From Oscillospiraceae bacterium (lineage in GTDB: Bacteria; Bacillota; Clostridia; Oscillospirales; Oscillospiraceae), in NCBI GenBank assembly GCA_902765025.1, contig CACWYC010000017.1, positions 1 to 45,396 on the forward strand: a stretch of DNA of 45,396 nucleotides. Direction: 5' to 3'. Below, in pieces: positions 25,603-33,772 of this stretch; the stretch's first letter is position 1; every line of letters starts with the position of its first letter. The notes beneath the pieces are model-generated. The model was not told the DNA's origin. It did not search any database and saw only the letters and a program-made list of their open reading frames with translations. The position numbers were made by a program, and so were the translations under genes.

Positions 25603-27076
25603 GATTGATCTGACTATCAACAAGACCGGCCTTGCGCACAACATCCAGAAGGCCAAGGAGAACAACGTCATCATCCCCACCTTTGCGGAGATGGAGAACC
25701 CGGAGCTGATTCCGGAGAAGATCAAGGCGAAGCTCTCTCACACCGGCTTGTGGGACGTGGACCCGGTGAACCTGTTCCGCATCACATGGAAGAACGAGGC
25801 CAAGGAGAGCGGCGGCCTGTTCCAGAAGGTGCCCAACTATGTGGAGATCCCCAGCGCCCTCAGCGGCGTGCCCTGCCGCATCATCGCCATGGCGGGCAAG
25901 TGGTTCCCCACCGGGTGCCACAAGGTGGGCGCCTCCTTCGGCTGCCTGGCCCCCCGGCTGGTCACCGGTCAGTTTGACGCCGACTACCACCACGCCGTGT
26001 GGCCCTCCACCGGCAACTACTGCCGCGGCGGCGCCTTCAACTCCAAGCTGCTGGCGGTGGACAGCGTGGCCATCCTGCCCGCCGAGATGAGCCGCGAGCG
26101 CTTTGACTGGCTCAGCAAGATCGCCGGCCAGGTCATCGCTACCCCGGGCTGCGAGTCCAACGTGAAGGAGATTTTCGACAAGACCTGGGAGCTGAAGCAG
26201 GACCCCACCATGATGATCTTCAACCAGTTTGAGGAGATGGGCAACCCCATGTGGCACTACAACGTCACGGGCCGGGCTTTGGCGGACCTGTTCGAGGCGG
26301 TGAAGAAGCCGGGACAGCGCCTCTCCGGCGCCTGCTTTACCTCCGGCTCCGCCGGCACCATGTCCGCCGGCGACCTGCTGAAGGAGCGCTATCCCCACCT
26401 GAAGCTGGGCGTGGGCGAGGCGCTGCAGTGCCCCACCATCCTGAATAACGGCTTCGGCGGCCACCGCATTGAGGGCATCGGCGACAAGCACATCCCCTGG
26501 ATTCACAACGTGAAGAACACCGATATGGCCATCGCCATCGACGACGAGGACAGCCAGCGGCTGCTGCGGCTGTTCAACTGCCCCGAGGGCCAGGCGTATC
26601 TGAAAAACGAGCTGGGCCTGGATGACGAGCTCATTGAAAAGCTGACCTGGCTGGGTATCTCCGGCATCGCCAATGTGCTGTGCTGCATCAAGATGGCCAA
26701 GTATTACGAGTTCACCGCCGACGACGTGGTGTGCACCGTGCTTACCGACTCCGCCGTCATGTACCAGTCCCGCATCGACGAGCTGAACCAGATGTACGGC
26801 GCCTACGACAACAAGGCCGCCGCCGTGGACCACAACCTCCACATGCTGGGCCTGAAGACCGACAACCTGATGGAGCTGACCTACGCCGAGCGCAAGCGCA
26901 TCCACAACCTGAAGTATTACACCTGGGTGGAGCAGCAGGCCAGGGACGTGAAGGACCTGAACGCCCTGTGGTACGACACCGAGGGCACCTGGGACGCCGT
27001 GCACGCCCAGGCTGACGAGCTGGACGAGCTGATTCGGGAGTTCAACGAGGCCACCGGGCTGCTGAAGGCGCTGTAA
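25595..27076 (+). CDS. Large PLP-dependent fold-type II enzyme (cysteine synthase/ammonia-lyase superfamily)
   Basis: A 493-residue PLP enzyme. The Schiff-base lysine is probably K110 in GCHKVGAS. The phosphate or substrate loop is PSTGNYCRGG (137-146), where fold-type II enzymes have S-x-GN, and SGSAGTMSAGD (250-260) is a second glycine-rich loop. The family is annotated only as a PLP-dependent beta-subunit-like protein. The N-terminal ~60 and C-terminal ~110 residues go beyond the common fold. GGAGGAG precedes the ATG, which overlaps the regulator gene by 8 nt. It sits where relatives of this cluster carry diaminopropionate ammonia-lyase, so a lyase role on the pathway's amino-acid product is a reasonable inference, not shown. 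Confidence 0.82.
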   Translation: MGKIDLTINKTGLAHNIQKAKENNVIIPTFAEMENPELIPEKIKAKLSHTGLWDVDPVNLFRITWKNEAKESGGLFQKVPNYVEIPSALSGVPCRIIAMAGKWFPTGCHKVGASFGCLAPRLVTGQFDADYHHAVWPSTGNYCRGGAFNSKLLAVDSVAILPAEMSRERFDWLSKIAGQVIATPGCESNVKEIFDKTWELKQDPTMMIFNQFEEMGNPMWHYNVTGRALADLFEAVKKPGQRLSGACFTSGSAGTMSAGDLLKERYPHLKLGVGEALQCPTILNNGFGGHRIEGIGDKHIPWIHNVKNTDMAIAIDDEDSQRLLRLFNCPEGQAYLKNELGLDDELIEKLTWLGISGIANVLCCIKMAKYYEFTADDVVCTVLTDSAVMYQSRIDELNQMYGAYDNKAAAVDHNLHMLGLKTDNLMELTYAERKRIHNLKYYTWVEQQARDVKDLNALWYDTEGTWDAVHAQADELDELIREFNEATGLLKAL

Positions 27077-27146
27077 GGGGCGGATTTGCATTGACCTGAC
27101 GGGGGCGGGGCGGACGCCCCGCCCCCGTGGATGTAATGGAGGAAAC

Positions 27147-27803
27147 GTGCCGAAGAGGAAGAATCCACGGCTGGAGCGGTTTGATTATTCTCTGCCGGGC
27201 ACCTATTTTGTGACCATCTGCACACAGGGACGCCGGGATGTGTTCGGCATGCCGTGCGTAGGGCGGGACCTATGTGTCCCGCCAAATGCTGCCCGCAGGA
27301 TTGCGGAACATTGGGTGGAGGAGATACACAAGAAGTTTCCCCAATGTCAGGTGGACCATGCGGTGGTTATGCCCAATCACGTACACCTTTTGTTGACGAT
27401 TACGTACTGCGCAAACGGGGAGAAGGAGCATGCCGGGGGAGAGGCGGGACACACAGGTCCCGCCCTACGAAGGGAGAGCGAGCCGAGAACGGAGGCGGGA
27501 CACGCAGGTCCCGCCCTACGAAGGGAGAGCGAGCCGAGAACGGAGGCGGGACACGCAGGTCCCGCCCTACGGAGGGAAGGAGTGCCACGGATTATACAGT
27601 GGTACAAAACCATGACCACAAACGCCTGTATTCGCGCCGTGAAGGAGGGGCGGATGCCGCCCTTTGAGGGACGCCTTTGGCAACCCTCATTCTATGACCA
27701 CGTGGTGCGGAATGAGCGGGATTATTTGCGGATTTGGCAATATATTGACGAAAACCCTCTGCGGTGGACAGAGGACATCTATTACGAGGAGACGACGCCA
27801 TGA
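27147..27803 (+). CDS. REP-associated tyrosine transposase (RAYT, Y1/IS200-like) carrying internal repeats
   Basis: A 218-residue Y1 transposase-like protein. The HUH metal motif is MPNHVHLLL (about 75-83), the start RLERFDYSLPGTYFVTICTQ is typical of RAYTs, and FYDHVVRNERDYLRIWQYIDENPLRW (about 180-205) holds the expected nucleophilic tyrosine. Relatives are about 160-180 residues. The extra length is an in-frame insertion with three copies of a 17-residue unit containing AGHAGPALRRE, plus CVGRDLCVPPN near residue 40, both encoded by REP palindromes. The GTG start has GGAGG 5 nt upstream. It lies inside the PLP-threonine synthase operon, and its stop overlaps the next start by 4 nt. Activity with the insertions is uncertain. 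Confidence 0.85.
   Translation: MPKRKNPRLERFDYSLPGTYFVTICTQGRRDVFGMPCVGRDLCVPPNAARRIAEHWVEEIHKKFPQCQVDHAVVMPNHVHLLLTITYCANGEKEHAGGEAGHTGPALRRESEPRTEAGHAGPALRRESEPRTEAGHAGPALRREGVPRIIQWYKTMTTNACIRAVKEGRMPPFEGRLWQPSFYDHVVRNERDYLRIWQYIDENPLRWTEDIYYEETTP
27255..27570 (+). repeat. REP palindromes within the RAYT coding sequence
   Basis: One palindrome GGCGGGAC...GTCCCGCC lies at 27262-27283. Three more lie in a tandem array of 51-bp units starting near 27441, 27492 and 27543 (period 51 = 17 codons). Each unit also contains CGCCCTACGAAGGGAGAGCG or a close variant. The same palindrome occurs outside genes at about 199-220 and 8047-8058. Confidence 0.88.
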
Positions 27804-29041
27804 AAAACGTAAAATACGGCAAGTGCGTGCGGTGCGGGAGGACTTACGAGGCCGTGCCGGATTTGACCAACTGCGCGTGCGGCGGGATTCTGGACATTGT
27901 GTACGATTACGATTACATTAAAACCGTATTGACCAAGGAGAAGCTGGCGAAGCGGGAAAACCGCTCTATGTGGCGCTACCGGGAGCTGCTGCCCGTGGAG
28001 GAGACCACCCCCGACACGCCGCTGCGGGTGGGCTGGAGCCCCCTGTACGAGGAGCCCCGGCTGGCGGAGATGCTGGGCATCAAAAAACTGTGGGTGAAGG
28101 ACGACGGACAGAACCCCACCGCCTCTTTGAAGGACCGGGCCAGCGCCATGGCGGTGGCCAAGGCCATGGAGGCGGGGGCCAAGACCATCGCCTGCTCCTC
28201 CACCGGCAACGCCGCCTCCTCCCTGGCGGGCAACGCCGCCGCCGCGGGGCTGAAAACCTACATTTTCGTGCCCGACCGGGCCCCCAAGGGCAAGGTGGCG
28301 CAGCTGATGATTTTCGGCGCCAACGTCATCTCCGTCAAGGGCAACTACGAGGAGACCTTTAAGATGTCCGCCGCCGCCATTGAGAAGTACGGCTGGTACA
28401 ACCGCAACGCCGCCATCAACCCCTACCTCAGCGAGGGAAAAAAGACGGTGGCGCTGGAGATCGCGGAGCAATTAAACTGGGAGATGCCCGACTATCTGGC
28501 CATCTCCGTGGGCGACGGCTGCACCATCGCCGGTGTGTGGAAGGGCTTTAAGGATCTGTACGCCATCGGCTTTATCGACAAGCTGCCCCGGCTGATCTCC
28601 GCCCAGTCCCTGGGGTGCTACCCCATCAACCGGGCCATCCAGGAGGGGAAGGACTGGGAGCCCATGGAGGAGAACACCATCGCCGACTCCATCTCCGTGG
28701 GCGTGCCCCGGAACGCCGACAAGGCGCTTGCGGCCATCCGGGAATCGAACGGCATCGCGGTGTGCGTCAGCGACGAGGAGATTCTCGCCGCCCAGCGGCT
28801 GCTGGGCCGCACCTGCGGCGTGTTCGGCGAGCCGGCGGGAGTCACCGGCACGGCGGCGCTGAAAAAAGCCTGCGAAATGGGCCTCATCGAGAAGGACGCC
28901 ACGGTGGTGTCCGTGGTCACCGGCAACGGCCTGAAGGACGTGGCCAACGCCATCAAGTCCGCCGGGGAGCCGCTGCACATCGAGCCCGATTTGGAGCTGA
29001 TGGTGAAGGGTTTCGCCGAGCGGGGCGTGACGGTGGAATAA
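27800..29041 (+). CDS. thrC: Threonine synthase-like PLP enzyme with zinc-ribbon N-terminus
   Basis: A 413-residue fold-type II PLP enzyme. It opens with a four-cysteine zinc-ribbon-like segment (C9, C12, C25, C27). The Schiff-base lysine is K111 in PTASLKDRASA and the phosphate loop is SSTGNAAS (133-140). The end of the protein carries GEPAGVTGTAALK and VVTGNGLKD, both typical of threonine synthase (O-phosphohomoserine to threonine). GAGGAG lies 8 nt before the ATG, which overlaps the RAYT stop. Being downstream of the PLP lyase in a catabolic operon, it could instead be a ThrC-like lyase of related substrates; I cannot tell which. Confidence 0.82.
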   Translation: MKNVKYGKCVRCGRTYEAVPDLTNCACGGILDIVYDYDYIKTVLTKEKLAKRENRSMWRYRELLPVEETTPDTPLRVGWSPLYEEPRLAEMLGIKKLWVKDDGQNPTASLKDRASAMAVAKAMEAGAKTIACSSTGNAASSLAGNAAAAGLKTYIFVPDRAPKGKVAQLMIFGANVISVKGNYEETFKMSAAAIEKYGWYNRNAAINPYLSEGKKTVALEIAEQLNWEMPDYLAISVGDGCTIAGVWKGFKDLYAIGFIDKLPRLISAQSLGCYPINRAIQEGKDWEPMEENTIADSISVGVPRNADKALAAIRESNGIAVCVSDEEILAAQRLLGRTCGVFGEPAGVTGTAALKKACEMGLIEKDATVVSVVTGNGLKDVANAIKSAGEPLHIEPDLELMVKGFAERGVTVE

Positions 29042-29087
29042 AAACGGACGGAAGACGATTTTATGTAGATAACGAATATTTCTGAAC

Positions 29088-29224
29088 GGGTTTCGATACG
29101 CATGGGGGATTGTGAAGGGGGACGGGAGTCCCCCTTCACGTGAAATACATACAAAAGTAGGAGCGTCTTGGATGCTCCTGCTTTTGCCCTCAAGCTGTCG
29201 ATACTTTATCGACAGCTTGAGGGC
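29088..29224 (+). repeat. Three-hairpin structured repeat, copy 2
   Basis: It begins TTTCGATACGCATGGGGGAT about 47 nt after the threonine synthase stop, in the sense direction. Stems: GTGAAGGGGGA/TCCCCCTTCAC (29112-29139), CAAAAG-AGGAGC/GCTCCT-CTTTTG (29152-29186) and CCCTCAAGCTGTCGATA/TATCGACAGCTTGAGGG (29188-29224). It is the counterpart of the element at 15362-15498; several stem positions differ in both arms so that pairing is kept. Confidence 0.88.
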
Positions 29225-29302
29225 GCCCTTTTTTCCACTCAAAATGCTGTCATTTTTCCACAAAAAATACGAAAACAATTTGGATTTACCGACAAATTTA
29301 CC

Positions 29303-29331
29303 TTGACTTTTGGAGCGGTATCGTGTATCAT
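29303..29331 (+). promoter_or_regulatory. Sigma-A promoter of the ylxM-ffh operon
   Basis: -35 TTGACT (29303-29308), 17-bp spacer, -10 TATCAT (29326-29331). Confidence 0.8.
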
Positions 29332-29377
29332 AGTTGGTGTTGTAAAGGTAAATAGCTTTACAGAAGGAGGAATTCGC

Positions 29378-29743
29378 GTGAAAAACCAGACCTACCGCAT
29401 GACCATGCTGTTCGATTTTTACGGAGAAGTCCTCACCCAGCGGCAGAAGGAGTTCTTCGACCTGTATTACAACGAGGATTTGTCCCTGGGCGAAATCGCC
29501 GAGAACTACGGCATTTCCCGTCAGGGCGTGCGGGACGTCATCGTCCGGGCCGAGGGCGTGATGCAGGAAATCGAGGACAAGACCGGTCTGCTGCGCCGCT
29601 TTATGCAGATGCAGGACAAGCTGGACGCCATCACCCAGGCGGCCAGGGACATCCAGACCATCAACTATCGCCAGCACGAGAACCCGGAGCTGGACCGGCT
29701 GGCACAGGTGATTCTCACCAACGCAGACGCCCTGAAGGAGTAA
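29378..29743 (+). CDS. ylxM: YlxM family SRP-associated HTH protein
   Basis: A 121-residue protein of the YlxM/p13 family. The N-terminal half is a sigma-70 region 4-like helix-turn-helix: LTQRQKEFFDLYYNEDLSLGEIAE and YGISRQGVRDVI (about residues 18-60). YlxM binds the signal recognition particle in several Gram-positives and its gene normally precedes ffh, as here (6-bp gap). The GTG start has a strong AAGGAGG 8 nt upstream. First gene of the operon. Confidence 0.93.
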   Translation: MKNQTYRMTMLFDFYGEVLTQRQKEFFDLYYNEDLSLGEIAENYGISRQGVRDVIVRAEGVMQEIEDKTGLLRRFMQMQDKLDAITQAARDIQTINYRQHENPELDRLAQVILTNADALKE

Positions 29744-29749
29744 GCGAAG

Positions 29750-31117
29750 ATGGCATTTGAAGGACTCAGCGAAAAATTAAACGCCACATTCAAGCGCCTG
29801 CGGGGCAAGGGCCGGCTGACAGAGGCGGACGTCCGGGCCGGGATGCGCGAGGTGCGCATGGCGCTGCTGGAGGCCGACGTCAGCTACAAGGTGGTCAAGG
29901 ACTTCGTGGCCCAGGTCACCGAGCGGTGCGTGGGCAGCGACGTGCTGGACAGCCTGACCCCCGCCCAGCAGATCATCAAAATCGTCAATGAGGAACTGAC
30001 GGCCCTCATGGGCGGCACCAACGCCAAGCTGGCGTTCGCCTCCAAGGGGCCCACGGTGATTATGATGGTGGGCCTGCAGGGCGCCGGTAAAACCACCAAC
30101 GGCGCCAAGCTGGCGGGCTTTTTGCGCCGGCAGTACGGCAAGCGGCCGCTGCTGGTGGCCTGCGACGTGTACCGCCCCGCCGCCATCACCCAGTTACAGG
30201 TGGTGGGCAAGCAGCTGGACATCCCGGTGTTCGAGATGGGCCAGGGCGACCCGGTGCAAATCGCCGAAGAGGCGGTGCGCTACGCCCGGGACCACGGCAA
30301 CGACACGGTGCTGCTGGATACCGCCGGACGGCTTCATGTGGATGAGGCGCTGATGGACGAGCTGCGGCGCATCAAGGCCACGGTGCATCCCAACGAGATT
30401 TTGCTGGTGGTGGACGCCATGACCGGCCAGGATGCGGTGAACGCCGCCTCCGCCTTTGACGAGGCGCTGGGCATTGACGGCGTGCTGCTGACCAAGCTGG
30501 ACGGCGATGCCCGCGGCGGCGCGGCCCTCAGCATCCGGGCGGCCACCGGCAAGCCCATCAAGTTCGTGGGTACCGGCGAGAAGCTGGACATGATCGACCA
30601 CTTCCACCCCGACCGCATGGCCTCCCGCATTCTGGGCATGGGCGACATGCTGAGCCTGATTGAAAAGGCGGAGCAGCAGTACGACGAGGCCCAGGCCAAA
30701 AAGCTGGAGGAAAAGCTGCGGAAAAACCGGTTTACCCTGGCCGACTATCTGGACCAGATGGAGCAGCTGGGCAACATGGGCGATTTGAGCCAGTTGGCGG
30801 ATATGCTGCCCGGCAACATGGGCAAGGGCCTGGACGCCAGCCAGATTGACGAGCGCAAGCTGGCACGGCAGAAGGCCATCATCCAGTCCATGACGCCCCT
30901 GGAGCGGGAGAACCCCCAGGTGCTCAACGCCAGCCGCAAGCGCCGCATTGCCGCCGGCTGCGGGCTGGAGGTGTCGGACGTGAACCGTCTGCTGAAGAGC
31001 TTCGAGATGATGCAGCAGATGACCAAGGCCATGAGCCGCGGCAATTTCCGGGGCTTCCCCGGCATGGGCGGCAGCAGCAAGATGCGCAATTTCGGGCGCA
31101 AAAAGCGGCTGAAATAA
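29750..31117 (+). CDS. ffh: Signal recognition particle protein Ffh
   Basis: A 455-residue GTPase that binds 4.5S/6S SRP RNA and signal sequences and delivers ribosomes to the FtsY receptor. The N-terminal helical domain (1-90) is followed by the NG GTPase domain with G1 GLQGAGKTT (108-116), [13 protein letters not shown] (190-194) and [10 protein letters not shown], then the Met-rich M domain, with the RNA-binding [21 protein letters not shown] near residue 390 and a basic tail. AAGGAG inside the end of ylxM serves as ribosome site. Length is normal for the family. Confidence 0.98.
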   Translation: MAFEGLSEKLNATFKRLRGKGRLTEADVRAGMREVRMALLEADVSYKVVKDFVAQVTERCVGSDVLDSLTPAQQIIKIVNEELTALMGGTNAKLAFASKGPTVIMMVGLQGAGKTTNGAKLAGFLRRQYGKRPLLVACDVYRPAAITQLQVVGKQLDIPVFEMGQGDPVQIAEEAVRYARDHGNDTVLLDTAGRLHVDEALMDELRRIKATVHPNEILLVVDAMTGQDAVNAASAFDEALGIDGVLLTKLDGDARGGAALSIRAATGKPIKFVGTGEKLDMIDHFHPDRMASRILGMGDMLSLIEKAEQQYDEAQAKKLEEKLRKNRFTLADYLDQMEQLGNMGDLSQLADMLPGNMGKGLDASQIDERKLARQKAIIQSMTPLERENPQVLNASRKRRIAAGCGLEVSDVNRLLKSFEMMQQMTKAMSRGNFRGFPGMGGSSKMRNFGRKKRLK

Positions 31118-31187
31118 CAGAGGGAATAAGTGCTTTCGCATTTATCTGATAAAAAGAAATACATATTTAATTTGGAGGAAAAGAACT

Positions 31188-31427
31188 ATGGTTAAGATTC
31201 GTCTGCGCCGCATGGGCGCCAAGAAGGCTCCTTACTATCGCGTGGTGGTGGCTGACTCCCGCTATCCCCGTGACGGCCGTTTCATCGAGGAGATCGGCTC
31301 CTACAATCCCTGCGTGAGCCCCGCCGAGATCAAGATCGACGCTGACCGCGCCCGCGAGTGGATTAAGACCGGTGCCCAGCCCACCGAGACCGTCCGCGCC
31401 CTGCTGAAGAAGGTCGACGTTCTCTAA
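31188..31427 (+). CDS. rpsP: 30S ribosomal protein S16
   Basis: A 79-residue protein beginning [24 protein letters not shown], the universal bS16 start, followed by [15 protein letters not shown]16 binds 16S rRNA early in small-subunit assembly. TTGGAGG lies 9 nt upstream. Followed by khpA after 14 bp. Confidence 0.98.
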   Translation: MVKIRLRRMGAKKAPYYRVVVADSRYPRDGRFIEEIGSYNPCVSPAEIKIDADRAREWIKTGAQPTETVRALLKKVDVL

Positions 31428-31441
31428 TCCGGGGGCAAGGC

Positions 31442-31672
31442 ATGAAAGAATTGCTGCTCTATATCGCCAGAAACCTCGTCGAGCATCCCGATCAGGTCAG
31501 CGTGACCGAAGTGGAGAATGGCGACGAACTGACGCTGGAGCTGCGCGTAGCACCCGAGGACATGGGTAAGGTGATCGGCCGCCAGGGCCGCATCGCCAAG
31601 GAGATCCGCACTCTCGTGCGCTCCTACGCCCAGCGCACCGGCGCGAAGGTTACTGTGGATATCGTGGACTGA
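31442..31672 (+). CDS. khpA: KH-domain RNA-binding protein KhpA (YlqC)
   Basis: A 76-residue single KH domain with the GxxG-type loop in VIGRQGRIAKEIRTLV. KhpA pairs with KhpB/Jag and influences cell size, division and sRNA/mRNA binding in Gram-positives. It follows rpsP as usual. A terminator comes directly after it, so the common downstream genes rimM-trmD-rplS are not part of this operon. Confidence 0.95.
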   Translation: MKELLLYIARNLVEHPDQVSVTEVENGDELTLELRVAPEDMGKVIGRQGRIAKEIRTLVRSYAQRTGAKVTVDIVD

Positions 31673-31684
31673 CAAAGTCTGACA

Positions 31685-31723
31685 AAGCACCCTGCTGCCC
31701 AAGAGGCGGCGGGGTGTTTTTTT
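31685..31723 (+). terminator. Terminator of the ylxM-ffh-rpsP-khpA operon
   Basis: CACCC-T-GCTGCC pairs with GGCGGC-G-GGGTG, followed by seven T, 15 nt after the khpA stop. Confidence 0.9.
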
Positions 31724-31774
31724 GCCCGGACGGCGCATATACTGCCACCAAAATCGTGAAAGGCGGTATGCAAT

Positions 31775-32368
31775 ATGCGCATTTTGAAAAAGCCCACCTA
31801 TATTTTGCTGCTGCGGCGCACCCATCTGGCGGCCCTGGCGGTGCTGCTGCTGGCGGCGGCCATCTTCGCCGTGGTGTACGCCCCGGCGGCGGTGACCACC
31901 GGGGCGGTGGCCCGGCAGCTGCCCATCTACTCGGTGGAGCGGCAGGACAAGTGCGTGGCCATCAGCTTCGACGCGGCGTGGGGGAATGAGGACACGCAGA
32001 CGCTGATTGATATTTTGGCCAGATACAATATTAAGACCACGTTTTTTGTGGTGGGGGACTGGGTGGAGAAGTACCCGGAGTCGGTGATGGCGCTGCATGA
32101 GGCGGGGCATGAGGTGATGAGTCACAGCGCCCATCACGACCACTACAACCAGCTCTCCGCCGACCAGATTGTGGCGGACGTGACGGCAAGCTGCGACGCC
32201 ATTGAGGCGGTGTGCGGCGTGCGGCCCACGCTGCTGCGCCCGCCCTACGGGGAATATGACGACCACGTAATCTCCGCCATACGGAGCATTGGGGTGGAGC
32301 CCATCCAATGGGACGTGGACCGTGTCCAGATAGCGGAAAGCCCTGTATTCATGCGGGTTTCGGGGTAA
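31775..32368 (+). pseudogene. 3'-truncated PdaB-like polysaccharide deacetylase
   Basis: A 197-codon reading frame whose first ~182 codons match PdaB-type sporulation polysaccharide deacetylases. There is an N-terminal membrane helix (about 18-40), the CVAISFDAAWGNEDT catalytic strand, the metal site SHSAHHDHY (about 116-124), LRPPYGEYDD and IQWDVD. Relatives continue with SLDW and another ~45 residues. Here, after base 32320, the frame runs into unrelated sequence (RVQIAESPVFMRVSG) and stops. The downstream DNA is AT-richer and begins an accessory region, so the gene was probably cut by an integration or rearrangement. The fold's last strands are missing, so the product is likely inactive. 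Confidence 0.85.
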
Positions 32369-32508
32369 AAAAGGTAAAAAATAATTTGTACTTTTTGGGA
32401 AAATAAGAAGCTTCATGCCAAGGTTATGCGCCATGTTTTGGGGTTTACCTGTATGCGCTCCACTAAAAATATATTTTTTTGACCATTGTGTGCCGTTTTT
32501 CACAAGAA

Positions 32509-32535
32509 GCCTCCGGCGGTTTGCCGGAGGCTTTT
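32509..32535 (+). terminator. Terminator-like hairpin upstream of the recombinase genes
   Basis: GCCTCCGGC pairs with GCCGGAGGC, followed by TTTT. It lies in the otherwise gene-free 32369-32656 interval, which also holds several A/T runs. Confidence 0.7.
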
Positions 32536-32656
32536 CGTTTACCGCGACCAATCCCTCCTCTCTTGACTTAACTGACAGGTGATTGAGAAATGACAGAAAA
32601 TGTGTTACGATTCATTTGGATTATTCTCTGAGAAAAAGATGAGAGGATGGGTAACA

Positions 32657-33772
32657 ATGAGACCATATGTGAAACCGACAGTTAGGGAAAGCAGATATAC
32701 AACGGAATCATTCTATGGCCTGAATCTTACCTATAGGTTTTCGTACCCTTCCGGGAAAGGAAAACGAGTTCTCCTTCATGTCGGTGTTAGTGAAATGCGC
32801 CCTCCGGAGAAAAAACTATTCAAACTCGCCATAACCAAGTATGTGGACAGAACAAAGGAACCTCCGGTGGATAGCTTGAAAGAGCTTCCGACTGTCGTTA
32901 TGAGGCAAGTGTGCAAGTATCTACTGCCGCTACTGCGAAAATATTATGACAAACACACCGACTACTACCCGCTGGGGTTTATGCTTGAAGCCCATGCCAA
33001 CGAGATTGTCTCTCGGCAAACGAAGCGTGGCAGGGAAACCAGTGCAAACACTCAGGCGGATAAAGAAGCGGCCATCCGGAAGCTACAGGAAGAAGAAGGA
33101 AACACTCGCTGGGGTGATGTGACGCCGGAGCACTGTAGAACTTGGTTGTCTAGCTGTTCCGTCCACCGACAGGACCAGTGCGCCGCTATCATGCGGGCAC
33201 TACATGAGATTGAGCTAAGCATTAGTACTGAAACAGTCGGTAATCCCACCTGGGCGGAATTCGACCCGTTCGTTTTCGCGCCGGAATTCAAAATAGAATC
33301 ATATCGAAGAAAATACCTGCGCATGAAGCAACTGAACGATGCGCAAATCGCCGCCGTTTTAGAGTATCTGTGCAAGAGGGAGGGAAACCCGACGCTGACT
33401 GGCCTGGCTGCCCTAATGCTGATGACGATTGCGATTACACCGGAAGAACTGTGCGCATTGACGCATAGAGATATTCGCCGGGCAAATGATTATACCAATC
33501 GATATTCTGTCATCGTCAAAAGCCACCGGGTAAAAGAAAAGGGCAAAAAAAAATACACCACGGTGATAAACGATTCGGACAGCGTAAGGTGCTTGCCCCT
33601 TCCCTATGCGGTGGGGAAATATTACGAGCGATGCGTTGATAAACTGCTGGCCAGAATCCCAAAGAACAAAGTAACGCTCGACTACAAGAATCTGCCTGTG
33701 TTTACTGCGCAGTCAAATTTGACAACAAGCAGCAGGCCGGATGTTCTGAAAAAAAGATCAGTAGTCTGGTGA
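32657..33772 (+). CDS. Atypical tyrosine recombinase A, N-terminal/core part (frame-split)
   Basis: A 371-residue product whose layout is that of a phage-type integrase: an N-terminal arm/SAM-like part (to about 220), then the catalytic core start MKQLNDAQIAAVLEYL...LAALMLMTIAITPEELCALTHRDI. At the box I position (GLRxxEL in active enzymes) it reads AITPEELCAL, so the catalytic Arg is absent. The frame ends after KKRSVVW, next to a run of seven A (33749-33755). A -1 shift there joins it to 33769-34239, which holds the missing C-terminal part. The start with GAGAGGA 9 nt upstream was chosen over two earlier ATGs. Composition is AT-richer than the host genes. Confidence 0.75.
   Translation: MRPYVKPTVRESRYTTESFYGLNLTYRFSYPSGKGKRVLLHVGVSEMRPPEKKLFKLAITKYVDRTKEPPVDSLKELPTVVMRQVCKYLLPLLRKYYDKHTDYYPLGFMLEAHANEIVSRQTKRGRETSANTQADKEAAIRKLQEEEGNTRWGDVTPEHCRTWLSSCSVHRQDQCAAIMRALHEIELSISTETVGNPTWAEFDPFVFAPEFKIESYRRKYLRMKQLNDAQIAAVLEYLCKREGNPTLTGLAALMLMTIAITPEELCALTHRDIRRANDYTNRYSVIVKSHRVKEKGKKKYTTVINDSDSVRCLPLPYAVGKYYERCVDKLLARIPKNKVTLDYKNLPVFTAQSNLTTSSRPDVLKKRSVVW

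Noticed and set aside
27441..27590. Regularly spaced repeats resembling a short CRISPR array
   Set aside because: The 51-bp units are nearly identical throughout, with no variable spacers; they lie in frame inside the RAYT gene and match REP palindromes found elsewhere.
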